The position numbers were made by a program, and so were the translations under genes. The notes beneath the pieces were generated by a model. That model searched no databases. It was not told where the DNA came from and saw only the letters and a list, made by a program, of their open reading frames with translations. Positions 13,767 through 20,137 of a DNA stretch of 20,137 nt are shown here, piece by piece. Each line of letters opens with the position of its first letter. The stretch's first letter is position 1. The stretch comes from an uncultured Clostridia bacterium (lineage in GTDB: Bacteria; Bacillota; Clostridia; Christensenellales; Borkfalkiaceae): NCBI GenBank assembly GCA_947632165.1, contig CANROI010000007.1, positions 1 through 20,137 of the forward strand, given 5' to 3'.

Positions 13767-15317
13767 ATGAAACACATAGTTTGGCCCGCTCTTCTTTTAT
13801 GCGCTGCGATTTCGGGCGTTTCCGCCTGTGCTCCGCGGTACAACGCCGCGGTGACAAGTTCCCCGTTCGCCGTTCCCACCGAACGGGAGGAATACGTCGT
13901 TTTACCGGATCTTGAAGCGTTCAACTTCGACCGCGAGATCGGGCTCGGGGACTATACGTTCTATTTTGAGAGCGGGGAGGCGGAAGGCAAGGTCTTCGAC
14001 GCGGTCGACGACACATCGAAGGTGCTTGCGGCGGTGGAAGAGATCGCAGGACCGCCCGCCGAAGTTTATCTCACCTCCCGCACCGTCACGCATTGCGCGC
14101 GCGAGGGGCTCTGGGTCAGTCCCGGCGACGATGCGGCGCTCATTGCCGCCTGCCTTTTGGCGGAAGCGGACGGCGAAGAACTCCCCTTCGGCGTCTATGA
14201 AGGGATCGGCATGGCGCTCCTTGCGGAGCAGCCCGCTTATACAGGGCGGCGGCTCGAGGCGAAACTCAAGGATCTCCCCTATTGCCGCGAACTTCAGTAT
14301 CCCCTCTTCACGAGGACGGCGAAAGAGACGGAGCGCAAGACGGCCCGGAGCTTTGCATACAGCGTTGCATCCGTTTGGCTTGAGACGCATTCCGCCGAGG
14401 AGCTGCTCACCTCCGCGGCAGAAGGGTGGAAAGAGACATTCGGCCGCTGCGGCGCAACGATCCCGGATTATCGTTTTTCGGTCGGAGACGGTTGCTACGG
14501 CACCTGCGCCGAGACGGAGCGCCTCCGATTTTTCTTCCCCACGGGTTATGTGGACCGCTTTTTCGAAGAGGAGGATTTCTCCCTCGCCTATCCCGTTTTG
14601 ACGGACTTCATCGAGCGCTCCGAGCGCTATGTCGAAGAGACGATCGGCTTGCTCGGCGCGGAGGATTTTCCCGAGCCGCTCGTCTGTTATATGGGCGGCA
14701 TGAGCGGACGGGACTTTTTGACGGACGGGAACTTCAGCGGGTACTTTGATTATCGGGCGTTCCCCTACCTCGTCTGCAACGGCGTCTATCCCTTTGCCCA
14801 TGAGGCAACCCACTACATTCTCTGGTACATGGGGCAGAATTACATCAATCCCCTCAACGAGGCGATCTGCTCTTACTTCGCGTACCGTTCGGAATATGCC
14901 CCCGAATACAGCGTGCCGCAATGGAAGGAGTACAACCAAACGGCATGCTACGATAAATTTTACAGACAGGGCGAGCCTCAGGACAGAGAGACGCGGAGGC
15001 AGTGGCTCGACGCGGTCGAAAAGACAAAAGCGCTCTATCATGGGGCGTTCGGAAAGCCCGACCGCGCTTCCTTTTCCGCGCTGAAATGGCTCGCCTGCCA
15101 AGCCGTCCACGCGAATGCCACGGTCGAAGAAATGCTCCCCGCGACCGACGAATACAACGCACTCAAAATTCTGTTCGTGCAATATCTCTATGAGACGTAC
15201 GGCGCAAAGGCGCTCCTCGATGTGGACAGGACTTGGAAAAACGCCGTCGTCGGAGAAAAACGGTTCGACGATCTCACGGCGGATTGGATCGAATGGCTCT
15301 ACGGGCTGTTTGAATAA
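13767..15317 (+). CDS. Predicted lipoprotein with HEXXH zinc-metallopeptidase motif
   Basis: A 516-residue protein. Residues 1-21 form a lipoprotein signal peptide with a basic start, a hydrophobic core and the lipobox V18-S19-A20-C21, so it should be anchored on the outer face of the membrane. HEATH at 345-349 is an HEXXH zinc motif, and E365 in LNEAICSYFAY resembles the third ligand of gluzincins ('EGLAEYF'). The spacing HEXXH-x15-E is shorter than in thermolysin-like or M1 enzymes but occurs among peptidase-MA-like families. The first 300 residues are not recognised. The start was chosen by the signal peptide; the frame runs back into the Nudix gene, and no ribosome binding site is seen. 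The role (surface proteolysis or cell-wall turnover) is inference; I cannot name a specific family. Confidence 0.75.
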   Translation: MKHIVWPALLLCAAISGVSACAPRYNAAVTSSPFAVPTEREEYVVLPDLEAFNFDREIGLGDYTFYFESGEAEGKVFDAVDDTSKVLAAVEEIAGPPAEVYLTSRTVTHCAREGLWVSPGDDAALIAACLLAEADGEELPFGVYEGIGMALLAEQPAYTGRRLEAKLKDLPYCRELQYPLFTRTAKETERKTARSFAYSVASVWLETHSAEELLTSAAEGWKETFGRCGATIPDYRFSVGDGCYGTCAETERLRFFFPTGYVDRFFEEEDFSLAYPVLTDFIERSERYVEETIGLLGAEDFPEPLVCYMGGMSGRDFLTDGNFSGYFDYRAFPYLVCNGVYPFAHEATHYILWYMGQNYINPLNEAICSYFAYRSEYAPEYSVPQWKEYNQTACYDKFYRQGEPQDRETRRQWLDAVEKTKALYHGAFGKPDRASFSALKWLACQAVHANATVEEMLPATDEYNALKILFVQYLYETYGAKALLDVDRTWKNAVVGEKRFDDLTADWIEWLYGLFE

Positions 15318-15330
15318 AACTTATGAGTTA

Positions 15331-15370
15331 GAGCGCCGCCCGGCCGCGGAATCGCGGCCGGGCGGCGCTC
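15331..15370. terminator. 18-bp perfect hairpin between convergent genes, probable bidirectional terminator
   Basis: The arms GAGCGCCGCCCGGCCGCG (15331-15348) and its exact complement (15353-15370) enclose the loop GAAT. It lies 13 bp after the metallopeptidase stop and 8 bp after the stop of the convergent AraC-type gene. Neither side has a proper T-run, so it may stop transcription weakly or mainly protect the 3' ends from exonucleases. Confidence 0.6.
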
Positions 15371-15378
15371 CTTGAATT

Positions 15379-16278
15379 TCACTCTATTCCCACCCTCTTC
15401 ACAGGCAGACGGATCTCCACGATACGCTCCTCAGGGCACACATGCCAACGGTAGCAGACGACCTCGGGCGCGTCGGCAAACTCATAATCGCTCAAGCGGG
15501 ACCATTCCTCCGCAATGGCGCGCCTCAGCTGCGCATAATCGGAAATCGGATGACGGCTCTGCCGCGTCGAAAATACGGCGCAGAGACGGGCGGGCAGTTC
15601 CACCGGCAGAAATCCCGCTCCCGAGAGATCGAGCCCCATCACCGACGGGTCCCCGAGCGCCGCGCGCGACCAATCGTCGAGCGCATAGGCGATGTAGTAG
15701 TCATATCCGTCGTCCCCCGCCTCCGCGATGACCGCATACTCCTCTTCCCGCATCCCGGAGGCCCCGTGCAAGAGCCACTGCTTGCCCAGCGTTTCACGGT
15801 AAAACCGATCTTCCTGCCCGAGGCGTTCGTCTCCCCAAAGAGCACCCCGGAAACGTTTTTTGAAGCCCACCAACGTCTCGGCGGGAAATTCTTTGATCGT
15901 GACGTCCGTCTGCCGCACCGCGTCCCCGGGCCCCAAAGAGAGGCGGGGGAACTCTTTGGCGGGAGCGCCGCGTCGGATCACGGAGGGTTTCACGCCATGG
16001 AACGCCTCGAAGGCGCGGGAAAAGCTCTCGCTCGACCCGTAGCCGTATCTGAGCGCGACATCGAGCACCTTTTCTCCCGCGCGCAGATCTTTGGCCGCGC
16101 AGGACAGCCTCCTGCGCCGGATATACTCCCCGAGCGGCACGCCGCAAAGCAGCCCGAACATCCGCCTGAAATGAAACCGCGAAGCATGCACCGAGCGGGC
16201 GAGTTCCCCGTCATCAAGCTCCTCCGTCAGATGCGCCTCAAGATAGTCGAGCGCACGTTCCAGATCGTTCAAATCCAT
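15379..16278 (-). CDS. AraC-family transcriptional regulator with GyrI-like effector domain
   Basis: A 299-residue protein. Residues 1-105 hold two helix-turn-helix motifs of the AraC/XylS type: the first around ELARSVHASRFHFRRMF, the second around VLDVALRYGYGSSESFSRAF followed by the conserved GVKPS. From about residue 120 to the end is a GyrI/effector-binding domain like that of Rob, SoxS-related and multidrug-sensing regulators, opening with VTIKEFPAETLVGF and closing with VEIRLPVKR. Such proteins bind a small ligand, often a drug or lipid-like molecule. AAGGAGG lies seven bases before the ATG. No exporter or obvious target gene lies next to it, so the ligand and regulon are unknown; autoregulation is possible. 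Confidence 0.92.
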   Translation of the reverse strand: MDLNDLERALDYLEAHLTEELDDGELARSVHASRFHFRRMFGLLCGVPLGEYIRRRRLSCAAKDLRAGEKVLDVALRYGYGSSESFSRAFEAFHGVKPSVIRRGAPAKEFPRLSLGPGDAVRQTDVTIKEFPAETLVGFKKRFRGALWGDERLGQEDRFYRETLGKQWLLHGASGMREEEYAVIAEAGDDGYDYYIAYALDDWSRAALGDPSVMGLDLSGAGFLPVELPARLCAVFSTRQSRHPISDYAQLRRAIAEEWSRLSDYEFADAPEVVCYRWHVCPEERIVEIRLPVKRVGIE

Positions 16279-16299
16279 CTTTCGTCCTCCTTATGCGCC

Positions 16300-16308
16300 A
16301 TTATAACA
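16300..16308 (-). promoter_or_regulatory. Extended -10 promoter of the AraC-type regulator gene
   Basis: On the minus strand the sequence TGTTATAAT (16308-16300) is a TGn-extended perfect -10 element. No good -35 is seen at 17 bp, as is usual for extended -10 promoters. The start would be near 16293, leaving a short leader with AAGGAGG. Confidence 0.65.
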
Positions 16309-16369
16309 CAAAAAGAGCGGATTTTCTTGACTTTTTATGCGCTTTTGCGGCAAATGCTCTTAAGGATAA

Positions 16370-16395
16370 GGGCGCGCGGCAGAAGCCGTGCGCCC
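16370..16395 (-). terminator. Probable clpB terminator
   Basis: GGGCGCACGGC / GCCGCGCGCCC on the minus strand (16395-16385 with 16380-16370) has a TTCT loop and one mismatch. It lies 23 bp after the clpB stop. The following bases (TTATCCTT) are only moderately T-rich, so efficiency may be partial. Confidence 0.55.
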
Positions 16396-16418
16396 CAAAA
16401 ATAAGCGATTGATCCACT

Positions 16419-18992
16419 TTATCTGAGTATGAGCCCATTTTCGCCGCGGTCGAGCGTGATCACCGTGCCGGCCGGAGGATTCTTCTCGATGAGATACCTT
16501 GCGATCGGCGTCTCGGCATGGGTCTGTATGAACCGTTTCAGAGGGCGGGCCCCGTACACGCTGTCGTAGCCGAAGTCCGCGATATACTCCTTGGCGGCGT
16601 TGGTGACTTCGAGGACGATATGCTCATCCTCCAAACGCTTCTTCAACCTGCCGAGCAGTATCCCGACGATCCCGCCGATGTTTTCCCGCGTGAGCGGTTT
16701 GAACATAATGATCTCATCGAGCCTGTTCAAAAATTCGGGGCGGAACGAACGCTTCAGGAGTGCGTCCACTTCTTTGCGGGCATGGGCGGTGATCTCCCCG
16801 TCCTCGATGCCCTCGGAGATGAACTCGGAGCCTAAATTGGAGGTCAATATCAGGATCGTGTTTTTGAAGTCGACCGTCCTGCCCTGCGAATCGGTGATGC
16901 GGCCGTCGTCCAATACCTGAAGAAGGATATTGAACACATCGGGATGCGCCTTCTCGATCTCATCGAAGAGCACGATGGAATAGGGACGGCGCCGCACGGC
17001 CTCGGTGAGCGTGCCCCCCTCCTCATAGCCGACGTATCCGGGAGGCGCGCCGACAAGGCGGGAGACGGAGAACTTCTCCATGTACTCGCTCATATCGATT
17101 CGGATGATGTTTTTCTCATCGTCGAAGAGATTTTCGGCGAGCGATTTTGCAAGCTCGGTCTTACCGACGCCCGTAGGTCCCAAAAACAGGAAGGATCCGA
17201 TGGGACGGTTGGGATCGGAGATCCCGGCGCGGGCGCGCAGGATCGCCTCGGATACCTTCGCAACGGCCTCGTCCTGCCCCACGACCCGCTTGTGGATCTC
17301 TTCGGGCAGCCGCAGGAGTTTTGCTTTCTCTCCCTCTTTCAGACGGGTGACGGGAATGCCCGTCCACCGCGAGACGAGCAGATTGATCTGCTCCTCGGTG
17401 ACTTCGTCCTGCAAAAGAGCGTTGGCGCGCTCGGCGCTCTTGCTCGCTTCGAGCTTCTTTTCGAGCGCGGGGATCTCGCCGTATTCGAGCCTGCCCGCGG
17501 CATTGTAATCGCCGCGCTGCTTTGCATTCTCGAGCTCGCCGCGCATACGATCGAGCTGTTCCTTGAGCTCTTTTTCGGCGCGGATCGCGCACTTTTCCTC
17601 TTCGAGCTTGGCACTGCTCTCGGAGAACTTCTCCTTGAGATCGGCAAGCTCCCTCTTGAGCTCTTCGAGCCGCGCCTTGGAGAGGTTGTCGCCCTCTTTT
17701 TCAAGCGCGTTCTCCTCCACCTCGAGCTGGACGATCTTGCGGTGCATGGCGTCCATTTCGGCTGGCATACTGTCGATCTCGGTGCGGATCATGGCCGCGG
17801 CCTCATCCACAAGGTCGATCGCCTTATCGGGCAAGAAGCGGTCGGTGATATAGCGGTTGCTCAAAGTGGCCGCCGCGACGAGCGCGTCGTCATGGATGCG
17901 CACCCCGTGGAAGATCTCGAAGCGCTCCTTGAGGCCGCGCAGAATGGAGATCGTATCTTCCACCGTGGGCTCGCCGACGAGCACGGGCTGGAACCTGCGC
18001 TCGAGCGCCGCGTCCTTTTCGATGTATTTACGGTATTCGTCGAGGGTCGTCGCTCCGATGCAGTGGAGTTCCCCGCGCGCAAGCAGCGGCTTGAGAAGAT
18101 TGCCCGCGTCCATTGCGCCCTCCGTCTTCCCCGCGCCGACGACGAGGTGAAGTTCATCCACGAAGAGCAGGATCTGCCCTTCGGATTTCGTGATCTCATT
18201 CAGAACGGCTTTGAGCCGCTCTTCGAACTCGCCGCGGTATTTTGCGCCCGCAACGAGCGCGCCCAAATCGAGGGAAAACAGCGTCCTGTTCTTGAGCCCT
18301 TCGGGGACGTCGCCCTTCACGATCCTCTGGGCAAGCCCTTCGGCGATCGCGGTCTTGCCGACGCCCGGCTCGCCGATGAGGACGGGATTGTTCTTCGTCT
18401 TGCGGGAAAGAATGCGGATGACGTTCCGGATCTCCTCGTCGCGCCCGATCACGGGCTCGAGCTTGTGCTCCCGCGCCCGCTTCGTAAGATCGGTCCCGTA
18501 CTTCTCGAGCGCCTCATAGGAATCCTCCGGGCTGTCGCTTTTCACATTCTGGTTGCCGCGCACCTCCTTCATACCCTTCAAAAACGAGTTCTTGGTGACC
18601 CCAAAGCGCTTGAAGAGCTCCGAGAGCCGCTCCTCGGCGTTATCGAACAGGCACAAAAAGAGATGTTCGACGGAGACGTAGTCATCCTTCATGTTGCTCG
18701 CGAGCTTCTCCGCCTCGGCGAGCGTACGGGAGAGCGCCGCGGTGGGATAGGGTTGGCTCGCACCGGACCCCGAGATGCGGGGCAGACGCTCCACCTCTTC
18801 CTTGGCAGCGCGCAGAAGGCCCGCCGCATCCGCGCCCGACTTGGTCAGAATGCGGGAAACGAGCCCGTCCTGCTCGAGCAGGGCATAGCACAAATGGATA
18901 CAGCCGAGCTCGGCGTTGCCATATTCGAGGGCGACGTTTTGTGCGTTCTGCACCGCTTGCAGTGATTTTTGCGTGTATTTTTCGGCATTCAT
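16419..18992 (-). CDS. clpB: ATP-dependent protein disaggregase ClpB
   Basis: An 857-residue AAA+ hexamer that pulls polypeptides out of aggregates together with DnaK. The order is: N-terminal Clp repeat domain (about 1-150, start MNAEKYTQKSLQAVQNAQ), first nucleotide-binding domain with Walker A GEPGVGKT (K213) and the FVDELH Walker B, the long charged coiled-coil middle domain (about 410-525) that separates ClpB from ClpA/ClpC, and the second nucleotide-binding domain with GPTGVGKT (K611) and LFDEIEKAHPDV. Length is standard. AAGGAG lies eight bases before the ATG. It appears monocistronic. No CIRCE (HrcA) or CtsR heptad repeat was found upstream; a very stable hairpin lies in the leader instead. 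Confidence 0.98.
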   Translation of the reverse strand: MNAEKYTQKSLQAVQNAQNVALEYGNAELGCIHLCYALLEQDGLVSRILTKSGADAAGLLRAAKEEVERLPRISGSGASQPYPTAALSRTLAEAEKLASNMKDDYVSVEHLFLCLFDNAEERLSELFKRFGVTKNSFLKGMKEVRGNQNVKSDSPEDSYEALEKYGTDLTKRAREHKLEPVIGRDEEIRNVIRILSRKTKNNPVLIGEPGVGKTAIAEGLAQRIVKGDVPEGLKNRTLFSLDLGALVAGAKYRGEFEERLKAVLNEITKSEGQILLFVDELHLVVGAGKTEGAMDAGNLLKPLLARGELHCIGATTLDEYRKYIEKDAALERRFQPVLVGEPTVEDTISILRGLKERFEIFHGVRIHDDALVAAATLSNRYITDRFLPDKAIDLVDEAAAMIRTEIDSMPAEMDAMHRKIVQLEVEENALEKEGDNLSKARLEELKRELADLKEKFSESSAKLEEEKCAIRAEKELKEQLDRMRGELENAKQRGDYNAAGRLEYGEIPALEKKLEASKSAERANALLQDEVTEEQINLLVSRWTGIPVTRLKEGEKAKLLRLPEEIHKRVVGQDEAVAKVSEAILRARAGISDPNRPIGSFLFLGPTGVGKTELAKSLAENLFDDEKNIIRIDMSEYMEKFSVSRLVGAPPGYVGYEEGGTLTEAVRRRPYSIVLFDEIEKAHPDVFNILLQVLDDGRITDSQGRTVDFKNTILILTSNLGSEFISEGIEDGEITAHARKEVDALLKRSFRPEFLNRLDEIIMFKPLTRENIGGIVGILLGRLKKRLEDEHIVLEVTNAAKEYIADFGYDSVYGARPLKRFIQTHAETPIARYLIEKNPPAGTVITLDRGENGLILR

Positions 18993-19013
18993 GGCAGTTA
19001 CTCCTTTTTATAC

Positions 19014-19043
19014 GGCGCCCGCCCCGTCCGCGGGGCGGGCGCC
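19014..19043 (-). promoter_or_regulatory. 13-bp perfect hairpin in the clpB leader
   Basis: GGCGCCCGCCCCG (19014-19026) and its complement (19031-19043) enclose a 4-base loop. On the minus strand it ends 5 bp before the AAAAAGGAG of clpB and has no T-run after it. It may be a leader structure that affects mRNA stability or access to the ribosome binding site. It could also be a terminator remnant. Confidence 0.5.
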
Positions 19044-19067
19044 TCATCCTTCCTTTTTCTCTGCCTT

Positions 19068-19108
19068 AATATACCCGTTTTCCGGTATCCCGAAACAGCA
19101 TTCCGGAA
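19068..19108 (-). promoter_or_regulatory. Tentative clpB promoter region with TTCCGG inverted repeat
   Basis: The best -10 candidate is TATATT (19073-19068), which would give a leader of about 70 nt including the hairpin. No acceptable -35 is seen at 16-19 bp. Just upstream, TTCCGG and CCGGAA (19108-19080 on the minus strand) form a 6-bp inverted repeat that could be a regulator site replacing a -35. Both are weak calls. Confidence 0.3.
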
Positions 19109-19128
19109 CAAACCCCCAAAATCATACG

Positions 19129-19158
19129 AAAGCCGCGGGCGTTATAGCCCGCGGCTTT
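19129..19158 (-). terminator. Terminator of the NQG-repeat surface protein gene
   Basis: A perfect 12-bp stem AAAGCCGCGGGC (19129-19140) / GCCCGCGGCTTT (19147-19158) with a 6-nt loop lies 16 bp after the stop codon. The T-run on the minus strand is only TTT within the stem plus a loose TTTT further on. Function as a terminator is likely from position. Confidence 0.65.
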
Positions 19159-19174
19159 CTAATCGATGGATCGC

Positions 19175-20137
19175 TTACCCGACCATGTCCGAGGTGAGCG
19201 CAAACTCTGCGGTCCCGTCGGAAGAGTCGTAAACGGCTTCGACGGAGGTGAAACTTTCATCGACCTCGAGATACACATACCCCGTAAGTTTTTTATCGGG
19301 CGCGACGTCTCCGCTCAGATATTCATAACCTTCCAACTCGAAGAGCGAGATCTTGAGCGGCAGGGCGTAACCGTCTGCATAGCAGTCAAACACGGCAGAA
19401 CTGAAGCTATCCTCCTTAGCGGAGATGTTCTTCACCTCGAAGAACATCACGACGAAGATCTTCCCCTTCGACGGCTTATGAGAGGCATATTCCCCGCCGA
19501 TCTCGTCATATTTCTTCGCCTTGAACAATTTGATTTCCCAATTTTTCGTCGAAAGCGTGGTTTCCGCGGGCGTGAGGACGTCCTCGGCCAAGGAATATTT
19601 TCCGAACGGGCTGCCCGCATAGACATAGTCTTCCGCCGCGACCTCGGAAGCGCTCGCCTTGAACTTTAAGGATACTTTGGAGAGGAAGAGATTGCTCTTA
19701 TAATTGAGTTCGAGGTCCTCCCACCCCGGCGTCGCCTCGAAAACTACGGCAAGACGGATCCGCCGGGCAGGTCCGACCGTCCCCGTAGTGAGGAATCCAT
19801 CGGGATCGTTGTAGACGAGGAGGGGCGAATTTAACGCAACGTCGTCCGCATAGGCGTTGAAGTTGCTCGACATGAGGACGTCGGAGCGCTTCTGATTATT
19901 TCTGCACTCGAGGAAGAATGCAACGAACTCTTTCCCTTCCGTCGGTTCATCGGTATAGACGTCGCCCTCAATCGCGTCATAAGTTTTGACATACAGAAGC
20001 GCCATGGAAAATTCATCGTCTTCGACGATTTCTCCGATTTTACCGTAATCCTTCTTTTCCGTATCCCCCTGGTTGCCCTGGTTGCCCTGATTGCCCTGGT
20101 TGCCCTGATTGCCCTGGTTGCCCTGATTGCCCTGGTT
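19175..20137 (-). CDS. Surface protein with NQG-repeat linker and two DUF4352-like domains (5' end missing)
   Basis: The frame is open to the right window edge; 320 residues are visible and an internal ATG at 20005 is not the true start. The visible order is eight Asn-Gln-Gly triplets, a short acidic linker, and two related domains of about 100 residues. The domains repeat a pattern: YDAIEGD...PTEGKEFVAFFLE, then NAYADDVAL in the first, against YDEIGGE...PSKGKIFVVMFFEVKN, then DCYADGYAL in the second. This is the beta-sandwich pattern of DUF4352-type extracellular domains, which usually follow a lipoprotein signal and a low-complexity linker. A signal peptide is expected beyond the window edge. 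Function unknown; ligand binding or surface adhesion are guesses. It is closed by a hairpin terminator. Confidence 0.7.
   Translation of the reverse strand, partial: NQGNQGNQGNQGNQGNQGNQGNQGDTEKKDYGKIGEIVEDDEFSMALLYVKTYDAIEGDVYTDEPTEGKEFVAFFLECRNNQKRSDVLMSSNFNAYADDVALNSPLLVYNDPDGFLTTGTVGPARRIRLAVVFEATPGWEDLELNYKSNLFLSKVSLKFKASASEVAAEDYVYAGSPFGKYSLAEDVLTPAETTLSTKNWEIKLFKAKKYDEIGGEYASHKPSKGKIFVVMFFEVKNISAKEDSFSSAVFDCYADGYALPLKISLFELEGYEYLSGDVAPDKKLTGYVYLEVDESFTSVEAVYDSSDGTAEFALTSDMVG
20066..20137 (-). repeat. 9-bp (NQG) tandem repeat, at least eight copies
   Basis: In-frame repeats of CAGGGC with alternating AAC and AAT, each coding Asn-Gln-Gly. AAC and AAT alternate for most copies, so the true unit is 18 bp, duplicated at least three times. 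The array continues past the window edge, and its copy number is likely to vary by slipped-strand mispairing. Confidence 0.95.

Noticed and set aside
16944..18965. A 673-residue open frame on the plus strand across clpB
   Set aside because: Antisense shadow of clpB; no ribosome binding site or recognisable domain.
19007..19012. TATAAA as the clpB -10 element
   Set aside because: No -35 is present and the start would fall at or after the ribosome binding site, removing it.
1..20137. Mobile element, prophage, defence system or CRISPR array
   Set aside because: No transposase, integrase, phage or Cas-like frame, no spaced repeats and no attachment-site duplications were seen. Gene content is housekeeping throughout.

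Overview
The window looks like chromosomal housekeeping DNA from a Gram-positive, anaerobic Clostridia-type bacterium (Bacillota), probably an uncultured gut lineage. The supporting signs are sigma-A type promoters (TTGACA/TATAAT-like, 17-18 bp spacing), strong AGGAGG-type ribosome binding sites, a lipoprotein signal peptide, a DNA polymerase I whose proofreading site has decayed, the DapL shortcut to diaminopimelate, and a fairly G+C-rich composition with compact operons. The family-level assignment is a guess. I see no rRNA, tRNA, CRISPR array, transposase, integrase or phage gene, and no sign of a mobile island.

Layout. Left edge (+ strand): the 3' part of a carbohydrate ABC-transporter solute-binding protein, closed by two intrinsic terminators, the first lying inside its last codons. 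Then polA and coaE, overlapping by 14 nt, driven by a promoter whose predicted start point is the polA ATG itself. A terminator separates coaE from a convergent D-lactate-dehydrogenase-type gene (- strand). Upstream of that gene, on the same strand, is a nitrilase-fold protein that lacks all three catalytic residues.

The core (5.9-13.0 kb, - strand) is a six-gene operon transcribed in the order purA, dapF, pyrG, dapL, malQ, mscL. It starts at a near-consensus promoter at about 13.0 kb and ends at a 14-bp-stem terminator at about 5.9 kb. Gaps are 35 and 24 nt, then two ATGA stop/start overlaps, then 3 nt. It joins AMP and CTP synthesis, the last steps to meso-diaminopimelate (DapL then DapF), maltodextrin/glycogen metabolism and an osmotic safety valve.

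Right part: a zinc-ribbon Nudix hydrolase (+) diverges from purA and is followed by a lipoprotein with a zinc-metallopeptidase motif (+). It is convergent with an AraC-family regulator carrying a GyrI-like effector domain (-). Upstream of that regulator, on the - strand, lie clpB and finally the 3' part of a surface protein with an Asn-Gln-Gly repeat linker and two DUF4352-like domains, which runs off the right edge.

The points most worth a second look are the catalytically dead nitrilase homologue, the apparently leaderless polA transcript (and possibly that of the metallopeptidase), the Cys-rich tail of the D-lactate dehydrogenase encoded inside a terminator, the unassigned HEXXH lipoprotein, the NQG-repeat surface protein, and a very stable hairpin just upstream of the clpB ribosome binding site. 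I found no clearly new multi-gene system.
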